From the NCBI GenBank assembly GCA_003991915.1, contig RQTK01000011.1, positions 1,240,995-1,304,994 of the forward strand: a stretch of DNA of 64,000 bases, read 5' to 3'. The position numbers were made by a program, and so were the translations under genes. This document shows positions 1-13,600 of the stretch, in pieces. The DNA comes from Elysia chlorotica. Taxonomy: Eukaryota > Mollusca > Gastropoda > Plakobranchidae. How positions within the stretch are numbered: the first letter of the stretch is position 1; each line of letters starts with the position of its first letter. The notes under the pieces are model-generated. The model did not search any database. It worked only from the letters and a program-made list of their open reading frames with translations, and had not been told where the DNA came from.

Positions 1-983
1 ACGTCCGCGCCTGATACATTGATTATTTATATCATCAGGTCGTATTTGGGTAAGCCTCATCTCATTAAAAATATATAATATATATTTATATCTAGACCTA
101 CCAAAAGAGCATCGCTGAAAAACCCTTAATCTTCCAAGTCACACACTTGGTCGGCAGAATTTACAAGCCTTCCTAGGATATATATTTATAATACAACTCA
201 GGGGTTAGTTGTTGTTGTTGTTTTAAATTTGGTTTGCCAAAGTCCCCTAATCACTTCGTTTAACTAATCCAAATACATAAAGTGTATTGCGGGGTTGTTT
301 AATGCGATATCTGGATGGATTATATAATAAATCTAATCTCTTAACTGAACTGCACATAGAGCGTCCGCTCAATTCAACGTTGATCTGCAATAAGTTGTAA
401 TTGACGAGTTTGCGCACAGCGGAGATATGTAAAAATTTGTATTTAAATCTTTGCGAATGGCGAATCACAAAGCCATGAAAGTATCGCAGGAAGTAAATTG
501 AACTGTCAATGTGAGAATTAAACCAAGCGTGTACTAAATTTTTTTTTAATGAAATAAAATAAAAGCGTTCTGTCCTGCGTGTGAACAGGGTAGCCAAAAC
601 GTGACATAATGTCCTCTGCTGAGGAAAGCATTTCGCCAGAGCAATTAATTCAATAAAACAAATTTACTACCTTATTTTATTGAGTGACTTGTCAATTCAT
701 TCGGGCTCAAAACATAATTATTCAGGGACGGGGTGCAAAAGGTCCGCAATTGCTGGCTTCCCTGATTCCCCTTAGGATTATGTGGGATAACATAGAGGTC
801 GTAAAATATAAAGGCGTGCAGACACAATCAGTAAGACCGAACAGTACCCGTGGTTTGAATTGAGTACCAGTCAAATACATCTAAACATTGGATATGGTTA
901 GCAAAATTTAATATAAAGAAAAATAAATGAATCCTAGTGTATAAAGACAGGGATATAATACACGGGGAAGACAAAGGCAAAGA
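1..983. other. no gene recognised
   Basis: AT-rich sequence without a supportable gene. A 116-codon open frame on the minus strand (597 to 247) has no recognisable motif, no splice context and no repeat character, so it may be chance. Confidence 0.5.
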
Positions 984-1172
984 CGAAGAAGAAGAAGAAG
1001 AAGAAGAAGAAGAAGAAGAAGAAGAAGAAGAAGAAGAAGAAGAAGAAGAAGGAAGAAGAAGAAGAAGAAGAAGAAGAAGAAGAAGAGAAGGAGAAGAAGA
1101 AGAAGAAGAAGAAGGAGAAGAAGGAGGAGGAGGAGGAGGAGGAGGAGGAGGAGGAGGAGGAGGAGGAGAAAA
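984..1172. repeat. (GAA)n/(GGA)n microsatellite
   Basis: About 190 bases of nearly pure purine GAA repeats grading into GGA repeats. It opens long poly-Glu, poly-Ser and poly-Phe frames on both strands that are artefacts of the 3-base period. A polypurine tract of this length could form triplex DNA. Confidence 0.95.
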
Positions 1173-4100
1173 AGAGCTGGAGGAAATAAACAAAGGGAAC
1201 TAACAGCAAGTTTTTCAACTGATACAGCGTACCAGACTACTAAAACACCGAGAGTAAGTTACAAGTTTAAAACGTTTTTTCTTACCGTACCTAAATACTC
1301 GCCGGTCTAGACAAATTAGATCTTTTCCACAGAACAAGAAACACAAAGCTTAAAATCCTCGGTATGAAAACGAATACACTTCTTTTTTTTATCTTGAATC
1401 AAAGATGCAAGGGGAGACTTAAAAAGTTAGCGGCTTCTCTGCTCTGTCAAATGAACAGCCACGCACACGACCGCTACCGTACCGAGCCTTCCGAAAACGA
1501 ACCCTACAATGTAGTTTTACCACAGTGAATGAATGGTGCCTAATCTAACCTTAACCACCACAAAAGTTGGACTCCGTCTGTAGACTGTGTGTACAAGTAT
1601 GTAGATCTATATGTACTAGCGAAAGGCTGTTACGACGCACGAGCCCTTTGTGAAAATATGAAAAAAAGGTCAAGTGTCAAGACAATCAGCAGCTTAGTAA
1701 GTCTGAAAGAAAAATTGAATGGGACAACCAGTGGTTGTGTGGTCAGACTCAGACCACCAACTGAAGTGGGCATCGAGAGCCACTTTATGCGTTCGTTCCA
1801 TGGTTCATAAAGGAATTTAACTTAACATCGCGGGCCTGGGATATTATGAATCCTTCATGCAGCGATGCCAACTGAATATTTTACTGAAATTTCACGTTTC
1901 AATGATATATAACCACAGGACAAACCCCCTTGACATAGTTTTACTGAACTGTGGTTTTTTTTTTCCAATGAAAATCCGTAAATTAAAAAAAAAATTGACA
2001 TCACTGATGCATGACAATGAACTGTGTAGCTTACAAGTTGTTATATAAATGCGTAAGTTTTGAAGGGAAGCGGAGGAGGGGAAAAAACGTACCTCGCAGA
2101 AGGTTTACATTTAGGGTTCGTAATAATGGCACTTAAAATCATATGTCCATTGCTTTGAGGGTAGTACAGTGTATGAATTATTAAAGGAAAAACAACACTT
2201 AAGTAGGTGAACTACTGACACGAAAATAGTATGCCACTTGCGATCTAACAATCCTTTGTTCGATGAAAACTAACTATATCCGGTGTATGCAGGTCACTAA
2301 TATATTATATCATTCTAGTTGTGAATGAGGGAATGGGATTAACTCATGATTTCATAAACTATATATTTCGAAACTTACTTAGAATTTCGTTTGGTTTCTA
2401 ATTCTTCCCTTATTTTGTTAGTTTCGATTTTTAGTTAAAATGTTGATAATCATTAAAATACTAATGACGACGTGGGTATTATAGATTAGATCTGCAGTAA
2501 AAAAAAAGGGGGGTGGGGTTATTCAGTGATGCCACCCAAAGCTGGCGAAATTTCCGGAACTTTGGTAGTGGATAAAGAGCTGAAAATTTTCAAGATTTTC
2601 GTCCGTTTAAAATGTTTACATTAGGAATAATAGCGAGTATTTTCTTCTTTACCGGCTTCCAGTTAGACCTATTGTTTTTGTGTTATACATGTACTTATAT
2701 CCGCCTCAACGAAGTTTATTTTTACTCTACATCTGCTCTAATTAATTTCATTACCGGTGATCAGAATTTCCTTAAATTTTTAACGGTGTTGTGTGCGTCC
2801 ATTTCATGAAGGAATAAACACGATTTTTTTTTTTTTTTAAGATTTGAGCAAAACATGTAAATATCATACCGAAACATAATTAGCATAAATCCACATATAC
2901 TTATTATATTATAATAAACGGTATTTTTTTCTATTGACCAAGCTACATGCTACAAGCTACAGAGTAGCATCATCGTCTCAATCAATCGATCCGTCAGGAG
3001 TACTCAAAGTCTTCAAGTGGAACAGATATTAAAAGCTCTACGCACGTGTTATAATGTTGCTTGAGCTAGTATACGCGCTTGAAACTGATGAAATGGATGA
3101 GTATTTTTTATTATTTAGCCAAATGCCCTTGAAAATGAAAGATAAAAACAACCGAATGTATCTTGCACAAGATCGGCACGATTTTTTATTTGCATTAGTA
3201 CCCAAACGTGTAAAATGTATTCACACAAAACCAATATTTTCAGGGGAAGCCATAAAATCACAATTTTGATCCTTTGTTCGCCGCCAGTCTACTTTTCGTA
3301 ACAAATCATAGAAAATGAAAGTATGGATAACTCTCTCCGAGGGAAGTTAAAAATAACATGGTGTCAATCAGTCGCCTTACTGTTAGGATGACATCGAGAC
3401 GTACTTGACGTATATCCCGCTTTGAAACGTTTAGAAGTCATTTAATTTACGGTCAGTGTCCTAGATAACATCTTATCTAGACTCAGAGATCTAGATAATG
3501 GCAATTACAATGTTATCTAATCTGTGTAGCACAGCCAAAGATCTATAAACAATGGCACAGCGTGACTGAGTTTGGTAGGCAGCGGTTATGATTGTAGATG
3601 CATCGAGTCATTACTGTCCATAATATGACATTAAAAAAAAAAGACCGCATTGCCTACATGCCATATATGCACAAAGTTGACACAGGCAACTAGCTCCACC
3701 TGCGTGACAAGACATAATGTGATCACAAAAAGCTATATTTTTAACACAAATCACAGCAAAACCAATCTAGACCATCCCTGATAGTATAATTACCAATGGA
3801 GTGCATTAATCTAAGTCTTACAATTTTACATGCATAGATCCGCCACAATTAAAAGCATCTGATCCTGTTCAATCTGAGCAAGTTTCTAAAGTGGATCCGC
3901 TACAGCCCTGATTTTCTAGAATAGACACAATTCAATTAAATGACTCTCACGTACAATAACATCTTTTAGTTGTGTTTTTTTTTCCTTTTAGATGCGTCGC
4001 AAGCAACTAATCAGGACAGTCCCATTAACAACAGTAACGTGACATTATGCTACCATACAGAGTCAGGGCTAGGATCAGATCTTCAATCAACTGCACATGA

Positions 4101-4282
4101 TTATAAATTCATGTGCACTTGTGCGAAATGGGAGGACCTTCCCGCCCGCAATTTCGCAACTAAAATTGTATGTATTTCAATGTTTTCCAACTAGCAGAAA
4201 ATCCCCACCCCCACCCCCCATTTACTAATTTACTATGGCACTTGTAAGATAAAATAAAATTTATTTAGTTGATAAAGAGACT

Positions 4283-4283
<1 letters not shown>
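1173..4283. other. intergenic, no gene recognised
   Basis: AT-rich sequence with homopolymer runs. A small patch of overlapping CTAGAT/ATCTAGA words lies near 3460-3545. No open frame here has a recognisable motif or convincing exon structure. Confidence 0.5.
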
Positions 4284-4334
<51 letters not shown>

Positions 4335-4350
4335 CAGACAGACAGACAAC
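4284..4350. repeat. (GA)n / (GACA)n microsatellite
   Basis: Pure GA dinucleotide tract followed by CAGA/CAGACA units. The Arg-Glu open frame across it is a low-complexity artefact. Confidence 0.95.
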
Positions 4351-4901
4351 ATACACACACTGACAGGGGAGGAGTGAGAAAGGAAAAGAAAAGAGGAGAC
4401 AGAGAGATACAATTTATAATACCATTACCAATATTCTTTTTTATGCTGGAGAAAAAGCAATGAAAAAAAAGTCAAAATACATCACTGGGCTAAACAATTT
4501 AGAAAAATCCATAAGAGTCGAAAAAAGCATTGTAATCTGTTTACATTGGTATGCCACTAACAGTCTAACTGCATGAAAACCAATCCTTACAATTCCTTTA
4601 GGCTACCAAAAAAAAAAAAAAAATTTAACACTATGATTGGTTAATAAGAGAAAGAAAATGTTTGCATGATGAAAAAAAAACAACAAATTTTATAAAAAAT
4701 TCGTATCTGTTAATATCATTCTTGTTTGCAACATGGGGCATTGCTACACAAGCAGGGTAGGAAAAATCAATTAGTAATTCAATACTGATTATTTCCACTA
4801 AGGTGCTATGATCCCAAGCCGGTAATTGTGATTTAAATGCAAACTTAACCTCTCTGGGGTATTTTGTGGAGATGTAGGCTTTGAGTTTGAATTTGACTTT
4901 G

Positions 4902-5040
4902 ACTTGGTTTAATGTACAACATCAGCACGGTAAAGGTTGTATATATATGTATTGTGAACGGAACCCAAGACTGACGTCTGACAATTTTATGTGCTACCAC
5001 ACACGAGACAGGGGATAACGTTGGAATGCCATTTTCTCAT
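4902..5040 (-). repeat. SINE fragment
   Basis: Carries 'GGTTTAATGTACAACATCAG' and then an ACCCAAGACTGACGTCTGACAATTTTATGTG-like stretch. Both also occur in the copies at 5.5, 61.1 and 62.7 kb. The tRNA-like head is missing, so this is a diverged 3' fragment. Confidence 0.6.
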
Positions 5041-5522
5041 AGTAAATCTAATCTTGTCTCACAGGGCAAGTATTTATATGTTGTAAGTATGATATAATAG
5101 GCAATTAATTGGTTAAACTTTCACAGGCTTACCTGCTCCACCACTCAGTCCTATGACTTGAGGATGCTTTGAATTGTGGTTTTTAAAGTAAACAGGCAGA
5201 CCGATTATAAGTGTGCTTTTATTATATAAAAAATGTGAAGTCTCGTTTCCTGAAAAGTTTTCATTTATAAAAAGATGCTTGCTCGTTGTTACTGAACAAT
5301 CAAGGATGTTTGTGGGAGTTGTGTTGCAGGGGAGACTCAATATTTTTTTATAATTCAATAATAATTGAATAACCTCCAGAACTGCACATTGGGTTCTAAT
5401 TCAGACTCAGAGCCTTGAAAAGGTCCTGTGTGAAAGGGGATGGGCTTATGTCTGAATCTAAAGAGTCACTCGCGACTCAGTCAGCTTAACAACATGATAA
5501 AGGAAACATTTTTTTTTTTAAT

Positions 5523-5751
5523 GTTTTGCGCTTGTGGCTCTGGGGTTAAAACACAAAAGGTCCGTGGTTTGAGCCCTTGCGATTTCGCTCCCTACTGGTT
5601 GGGTCGGTATAGGTATTTAATGAGACAAGAGTCATGGTATCCCTGCCCTAACTCGTGCGTGGCAGCATATAAAATTGTCAGACTCCAGTCTTCAGTTCCG
5701 TTCACAATATAGTCTATATAGTGCTAATGTTGGACGTTAAACCAACTCTTG
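5523..5751 (+). repeat. tRNA-derived SINE copy
   Basis: Begins with a tRNA-like head (GCGCTTGTGGCTCTGGGG, then a B-box-like GGTCCGTGGTTTGAGCCC) and ends with GTTGGACGTTAAACCAAC, the reverse complement of the GGTTTAACGTCCAAC motif of the opposite-orientation copies. Head plus conserved tail is typical of a tRNA-derived SINE. The B box has diverged, so it is unlikely to be transcribed. Confidence 0.7.
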
Positions 5752-6031
5752 AAACTTGCCAGAATGTCTGCCCCTTTCTTCTCCTAAATTCGCATGAAAG
5801 ATCCTATTCAGCAACAGGATGTTGCTGTGATCGTCAGCTCATTTTTTTTTAAACTACAATTATCCAACCAGCAAGAAGCAATGCGGTGGTAAGAGCGGTT
5901 TTAGATAAAATTTGTGTCTCATTGGAAGCAGCGGGGTCTAACCATTGGCCACCACTACCCCGATTGTAAAAGGAACGGGTACTGAGAGAAAGAAACACAG
6001 AGTCACAGAGATGGAAAGTCAACAGGATAAA

Positions 6032-6033
<2 letters not shown>

Positions 6034-6084
<51 letters not shown>
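6034..6084. repeat. (GA)n microsatellite
   Basis: Pure GA tract with a GGGA interruption at its 3' end. Confidence 0.95.
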
Positions 6085-6085
<1 letters not shown>

Positions 6086-8160
6086 CAGTATGTGCCTTCC
6101 ATGAGAACGCTCCATATAAGTCTATAGATATATCCTTGTCAAACTCTGAGTTCCCTGATCGAGGAATAACAGCTGCCATAAGCTACCATTTAAGGTACCA
6201 TAAGCATGACAAGAATATGACGGAAGAGGGATTTCTTTGATCTTCCACAACACAGCTCAGCTTGCATCTAAGATCTATATATAGCCTCTCATTTCCACAA
6301 CACTCCTCTTCCACCGACTGGACTTGTGAAGATGCGCAAATATTTTCCAACATACTTCTAAAAGGCATATGTAGAAACAGTCATCATAATATTATAACGG
6401 TACCAAAAAAAAATAAAGAGAGAGAAAAAAATTTTTTTTTTTAATTTAAAATCTAGAAAATATAAATATTAGATCTAGTTTTAAAACAGATTCTTAGACT
6501 GATGCGGGGGTTTCACCATTGCTAAATTAGTGATATGAAGAGTGTGCAGAGGTAGTGTGTTTATATGCAGGGAGTTCTCACAGTCACAGGGATGGATACT
6601 AACAATTTTTTAATCAAAATCAATTCAATATAGGATTAGGATATATATGTGCACAAGGGAAGTGTGTAATTTGGTTTCTAAAGTGCCTTAATAAAGCAAC
6701 TGGATCCAGATCTAGATTTTAGTTCTGGGTCTGGCAGTAACAAAAATAAAGCCTACCTGTCGTTTCTTTTCCCAAAGTTCCACACCGAATCATCAGGATA
6801 TAATCTAGATCTAGAGATGTTCTATCAATGTAGATTGTAGATTAGAAATGACAGTCTGCAGATCTAATCAAAATCCAGGCTAAGCCCAATGAGCAGTCTT
6901 ACTATATTAGTATCACTCTAGAATAACATCCCAGTAACACTCTAGGCAGTGATTTTTTCTCTCCTCAGATTAGATGTAATCTAATATCTAGATAATTAGA
7001 TTACATCTAGATCTAGAATCTAGTCTATAGATTAGATCTAGATCTAGAGTCTAGATCTAGAATCTAGTCTAGAGTGACAATTTGGAGAATTTTTTCTCGT
7101 CTGGAAAATGGTCATGTGAGATCCACGTGTGATCTCAGCGAGATGAATTTGTACAGATGTCTTCAGGGAACATAAACAGCTGTTCGACTTCGCAACTTTA
7201 CATACTAGTCTACTGTTGCGAACCAGGGGAATTTGTATAAAGACCATAGCAAAGACCAACTGAAGATAACGAAGATGCTGCCAGTCTACCACTTGAAACC
7301 ATTGACCTAGATTCTGTGTAACTGTTTTCTTTTTCAACTTCCGTATTATGGTTGCTTTTCCTTTCGGTAGCAATTAGAGGTGTTACTTTCTAAAACAGGC
7401 GTGGAAATAGTTAGCATCTTACTACAAAATAAATTGCGACGTCGTTTTTAACTTAAATTTACGAATTTTCAGTATTTAAAAATTCGGCAAGTCAAAGTTC
7501 AGTAACGGTATGTCAAACGTTATACTGAGAGCCGACGTCCTATGCCGCTTTACCCTAAACGTTAATTAAAAAAAAAAAGTTGATCTTACTGTCATCACTG
7601 AATAATGATGTTGAGAGTTACCAACAAGTTACCGTCCTTTTCATAGGATTGGTCACACCATTGCCCCTGAGGAGATGGAGTTACGAGTATGATAATTACC
7701 CCGCTCTCCGCAGTGAATGCCTCGTTACGTACCTCTATGGGTAATGTTTTACGTGTAGCTTCCCATTCTTTAAAAATTAATTTTATCTCCTTTAACTTTT
7801 TAAATTTTACAATCACTGACATTAGTAAGTATACCAAGGCAGATAACCTAGACCAATCAAAAGACATTATATCTGTAAGAAAATCACCTCAGCGTCTTTT
7901 CTCCTTTGCAAAGCTATGCACGTTTTGACGGCCACTGCTCATTCATGACGTTGCTTAAACAATTATTTAAGTTACAAAGAACTTAAATATATAGGCATTT
8001 GTAATTTATATTTAATAAAATACAATTTGACCCGGCTGTCTGAATTGGGTGCTTTTCTATAGTGGTATTCAAACAACTTTTTTTTGTTATTTCCATTCCT
8101 ACAAATGAAATACCCTACTTTTGATCCAGCCATTTTCTGAAAGGATTTCTAGTCTCTTCT
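6085..8160. other. intergenic; AGATCT-rich DNA
   Basis: No gene recognised. Positions about 6960-7075 are dense in overlapping AGATCTAGATCT/TCTAGA words, which are self-complementary and scattered elsewhere in the window at lower density. Open frames here show no motif. Confidence 0.5.
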
Positions 8161-8190
8161 GGGGGGGGGGGGGTGGGGGGGGGTGGGGGG
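8161..8190. repeat. poly-G tract
   Basis: Run of guanines broken only by single T residues; a potential G-quadruplex-forming stretch. Confidence 0.9.
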
Positions 8191-8309
8191 TTTAGAGAAT
8201 ATGTATATTAAGTATTTTAGCTGCGGCGGAGAAAACGCAGCTATGATTTACTTATAACTTGCAGCTACAGCGGCTGCAGATGCTGCTTCGACTGCTGCTG
8301 CTGCTGCCG

Positions 8310-8452
<143 letters not shown>

Positions 8453-8459
8453 TTATAAT

Positions 8460-10010
8460 AAGAAAGTGTAACAACAAAGTAATTTGGAGAAGAGTCAACT
8501 TCTGTCAATAAAATGTGTGTCGAGGAAAAAAAAATGGATGGCCGTCGACTTCTTGCTTTGGCTGAAAGCGTGGGTGAAAAATGACATATTAAAGGATCAT
8601 TTTAACCCCACCCATAAACCATAGACATCACACTCCAAACTAATCCACGACCAACGACGCCATGCTGTCAACTGCAACCTTGGCCAATGCACTAAAGCTC
8701 TGCCCCAAACCGCTCACCTTTTTTTCATTCCAAGTCTAATTTTGCTACCCGTCGTCTGTTTTTTTGTAAATTGTTCCTTGATGTATATGTTTTATTTTTG
8801 TACCCAAGGAGGCTCAATAAAATCGCTTTATCAGAGATAATGTTAAGAAGATGTGAAAGAAAAATAACAGCAAAAAAGGCGTAGCTAAGTGATCGATGTT
8901 CGGAGATGAAGACTCAGTTGTCCTGATAAGAACCCGAAAGTTATTTACGAAATGATCAATGTTTGTTGCAGAAAAAGATCTACGGCTTCAGAAATTATAA
9001 CGTCGAAAGATGGAATCATTCTACTTAAAATGAGGGAGGGGGTAGAGAAAGTGATCAGAATAATAATAGGCCTATAGTAACATTATACGAAGATGAAAAT
9101 TGATGTTTGCATTTAGGAAAAAATTAGACTTGCCATCAATTCCACTAGCTGATGTGAGTATTGAACAGAATATATCACACTGATAAGGTCGCACTTTATT
9201 TGAATAGAATCTGTCTTCATTCGTCTAAAAAGGCAGTAACAATGGAATGTGAATCACATAGAACAACGAACTAATTAGACATGCCACTAAAATTATGTTG
9301 TGTATGATAATGATAAAAGGCCCGAAATATAATAACGAAAAAATTTCTCCCATAACAGTGCGGCTTTGTCGAGGACAAAGGGGCGACAAAAAGCACAAAA
9401 GGCACTAGAGAACCAGAAAGATTTAAAATAATTCCTGTTTTATCGATTAACCAAAGAGTTCGATTTAGTGAAACGTGTTAACTTCATGTAGTTACTAAAA
9501 AGTATATACATAGACGAGAGGGGTCTCAGGGTTCTCTAAAACCACGCATATACTGTCATTTATTGGAAGAAAACAGATCTAGATCTTTTCACACTGCACA
9601 ATGAATGTGCCTTCTTCTATATGTGCGACTAGGTCTTTTCATTTTGTTCTGTTACCTGTATATTGGCTGGGGTTTCTCTACGTGTTGTAGGCCCTACATG
9701 TAGATATATTCAGACAGTCTGTACATTTTCTACGTTGTCTTTGCCGGCTTTTTATTCCTATTTTTTTTCGCTGTCTTTTTTCTGATCAGTCCTCTCCGTG
9801 CAAAGAATAGTGAGAACCATGTTAAAGTTCGAGTTAATAGCTTATAACATAAAAGCGGTATTACATAAACACTAAGAACCACGGTGAATAACTAGAAAAA
9901 CATTGAATTACAAAACCAATACAATTGTGGAAGTACAAACGCTGTGTGATGTGTTTGACTCCAACAAAGTTGAATGGTGGGATACCAATTAAAAAACAAA
10001 AACGAAAAAA
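8460..10010. other. intergenic, no gene recognised
   Basis: AT-rich sequence. Around 8810-8835 'GGAGGCTCAATAAAATCGC' resembles the 3' end of a retroelement or an orphan poly(A) signal, but no linked coding sequence is visible. Confidence 0.4.
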
Positions 10011-10014
10011 CACC

Positions 10015-10211
10015 AAGAAAAACAACAACAAAAACAACAACAACAACAATAATAACAACAACGTGAAAGAAAGGAACAATGAAGAAGTCTGTATCAAATT
10101 CAATATTAGCCCATTTCTATCAATTATTGGAATGAAGTATGCAACACTGAATTGACACAGGCCCACGCAACTCCTCTGAAAACCATCACCACCATCAACA
10201 ACGACAGAATC

Positions 10212-10258
<47 letters not shown>
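10015..10258. repeat. (AAC)n microsatellites
   Basis: Two AAC-rich tracts (about 10015-10060 and 10197-10258) separated by unique sequence. The Asn-rich and Val-rich frames across them are artefacts. Confidence 0.9.
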
Positions 10259-10529
10259 AACATGAATGAGACAAAATAAGAACAAGGACCCATCCTTTTT
10301 TCACAACGTTAAGTACCCATGTTCTCTTCCACCAAATGTTTAGACTTGGGAAACCCTCGCTCGCTCAGTGATACAAGTAAAACTATTGCTTCTTTGAATC
10401 TGCATTTTACAATAAATAAATAAGTCAGTAAATAAAAATTTGACCATTTTTAAATGTTTAAACACAAAACACGTAATATTTCAAACTGATATATCCTCTT
10501 TTAAGGTTCTAGAGAACTAGTTTTTCTCG

Positions 10530-10543
10530 GTTACCATGGCGGC
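10530..10543 (+). promoter_or_regulatory. X-box-like RFX site
   Basis: GTTACC-AT-GGCGGC lies 69-82 bases upstream of the DRC7 start codon. It matches 10 of the 12 half-site bases of the ciliary X-box consensus (GTNRCC, spacer, RGYAAC). RFX factors bind such boxes close upstream of ciliary genes, which fits the gene that follows. The 3' half is degenerate and no binding data are available. An ATG inside it (10536) opens a seven-codon upstream frame. Confidence 0.5.
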
Positions 10544-10611
10544 GGAATTGTTTTAATGAGCTGCGAACAGTCCCTACCTCTGTGAAACAACATTACTTTC
10601 TCTTTGACAAA

Positions 10612-13600
10612 ATGGAGAACGAAGTACAGGCCGAGGTTCCTGGCGAGGGTGAATCTAACAAAACAGTGCCTGATGTAGTTAGCTCGAGCCCTATTGATGG
10701 TGTGAAAGAAGATACTTTTGAAAAAGATGACGAGGATGAAAATGAAGTAAAATCTCATGGAGAGGGAGAGGATTTCACAGAGGATGCAGAGGCTTTGAAG
10801 CAAGAGCTGGAGACCATTGTTGTCGTTCCGCCAGAACCAGAAGTGCCGTATGTTCATTGTATAAAATAACTCATTGGCATAAAATGAACGATTTAAACAA
10901 TGATTTGAACCCCGCTGGGTTTCGCTGATATTTAAAGACCTTCTGAGTGCCTTTTTTCAATCTAGAACATGGGGTTAGATCTAGTAGGCCTTAATATCAA
11001 ATAAGAGTTTAAAGGGGGGGGGGGGGATATAGCAAGTTGTTTCAGGCAAAAAGGAATCTACTGCTAAAGTAAGAAATGTTCAATCTTTAAGGACTCTTGC
11101 TATCTTTTCATCAATCATGTATTTCCGTTTTGTTGCTATTATGTTTAGGCTAGGCCTACTGTTCTACATTTGAGAAGCAGTGTTAAAGGATTAGCCTTTT
11201 CACATCACATGATTTAAAGCCTGCTTCTTGCATGCACACTATTTAAAACAAAAATAAAAGCTTTGAATTTTTATTAAATTAAAATGCATGTTGTACAGAT
11301 CAATACACAGAGGTGCAAGCACAAGAGCACACCAATACTCAAAATATGTGATGGGAAAAGGTTAAAACATTGGTCTATTTTTTTTTCAAACATTCAAATC
11401 AATGTGTTTGATCATTCATAAAAAAATGCCACATGGTTATGTGTTTTTTTTAATGTCCAATATTCATTCATTAGTGTACCAATTATTCATGCTCTCTTTT
11501 ATGAATTATTCAACAAATAGGCCCTACATGTACAAATATACATTTGTATATACAATATTCTTTCTACACAGGAAACAGCCAGTGGAAGTATTTGACCCGG
11601 CTGAGTTTCCTTCATCCTACAAAGACAATTTACCGAAAGAACTAATGGTATTGCAATATGCTGACAATTTTCGACGCCAGTATGTTCACCTTTACAGAGA
11701 TCGCAAGCCTTTATTGCTGAATCCTGTGAACGAATGTGGAATTGAGGTTTGTGTGAAAATAATAGGGGAAGCAATTTATGAATTAACTAACCAATCTTTA
11801 TGCAAAATACTTAAATAAAAAGATGGTCCCATGTTTCACAGACCATTTGGGAACCAAAGATTAGGATTCTGATTATACCAGGCAAGCAGCATAATTATGT
11901 AAGGTAGATTGCCATTAATTTCCTTGATGCGCTTTCTTTTTCTATGACTCAAGAGCCTAAACTACCCATTTCAAGCTGCAGCAATGCAGAAAATTTGTCT
12001 ACATCAGGGATATAACCCAGCACGATCTCCAAGATGACTCAGTGCCCCAATCATTGTCATTATATAATTAATCATTTACTATCAAACCCCTCTTGATTTG
12101 GAAAGTTTTTGTATGGTTCTTTGAATGTATTAACCTAGAGGAGTTTGTGAACACATAATTAGTTGACTATTTCACTCGTGGTGTTATTTACATGACTTGT
12201 GCATTTATATATATATGTGTGTTATATTAGTGTTTTATCAAATTATATCACAATGTGGCAACTGAATATTACTAACATTACTCTTCATGTTTTTTATTTT
12301 TGCATTATATTACATTCTTAAAAAAAAAAAAAAGAAAAAGCAGAGCTAACCAAAAGCAATGTCATCAAGTTTAAGATCTATACTAAATTTTAATGGGTTT
12401 TTTTCCACATTACAGAAGTTTGTATGTACCACAATTCGACCTAGTCAGTTGCCGTTCAAGGAACTGTACAATTGGGAAGGAGCCGCTGAGTTTGTAGCAG
12501 ACTATCTCAACTTTGAGACTCTTGAGCCTGCTTTTGAATTGGTATGAAATTTAGTTATATGCTTTGCATAGTAACATTTTCAGGGCTCTTTTTAAGTTTT
12601 GTGTTGAGCTCTTCAATTTTAAGTTCCAAAAACCTGCATAATATATTTAAACTCTCTTGACTTTAAAGCCATTATAGTTTTTAGGCATTGCCGTCCACTT
12701 GTCTGATACAAAAGATTTATAAAACGCAAGCAGGGACCCTCTATAAGAGTTTCATATAATCACTTAAAGAATCAGTAATGTTGCTTGCGTTCTATAAATC
12801 TTTTTTATCAAACAAGTGGACGGCAATGACTAAAAACTATAATGGCGTAAAATCATGCATTTTTAAATTAAGTAATTGAATACAGAATTTAAATAAAAAG
12901 TAACCTAAGATTGATTGACATTTTATCCCTAAAAAAACATTTTGTTTCAGCCAACACGCCTTCTTTCACCCGCTACCGTCCTGAAACGACAGAAAGGAAA
13001 CTGCTTTGAGTTCAGCACACTTTTGTGTTCTCTGTTGATTGGAGCAGGATATGATGCATATGTTGTCAATGGCTATGCAACAAGGGAAACTTGCCTTGCA
13101 GATGAATCAAGAGAAATATGCCCTTTGCTGCGGAAAAAAGAAGAGGTATTGTGACTTGTGAGATTTTTCTCCCCTTCTCGTGTGGAAGAAAAAAGAAAAA
13201 AAAATCTGTTTTATTTATCATCATGAGATTAAGAACAAGCAAAATTTTTAATGAATTAGTTTAAAAGAAAATTATTATCGAAAATGGGAAATTGCTTGAC
13301 TTTGTGATCTAATTGGCTACAATATTGTGGATTTTCTTGCCAGCAAAAAGAAGAAAAGAAGCAAAAAGTAACAAAGAAATATACAGTGAAACCACCGAAA
13401 GATCTGAAGAGCAAATTTGAACAAAAAATGGATGCAAGGAGGTTGGCAGAACAAAAGGCAGAAGAGGATAAGAGAAGAGCTGAAGAGGAACAAAAACTTG
13501 CGGTAAGAAATTTTGCAATTATAGGATTATTGTTCTTAGGTATAATAATAAAATAACGGTGCTTGCATTTTTTTCTGCTGTTTAACCATGAAATTTAAAA

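Noticed and set aside
247-597. 116-codon minus-strand open frame
   Set aside because: No recognisable domain, no splice or promoter context; could be chance in AT-rich DNA.
828-1218. Poly-Ser, poly-Phe and poly-Glu frames
   Set aside because: Pure artefacts of the (GAA)n/(GGA)n microsatellite.
9861-10304. 147-codon minus-strand frame with a poly-Val run
   Set aside because: Driven by AAC repeats; no conserved motif or splice support.
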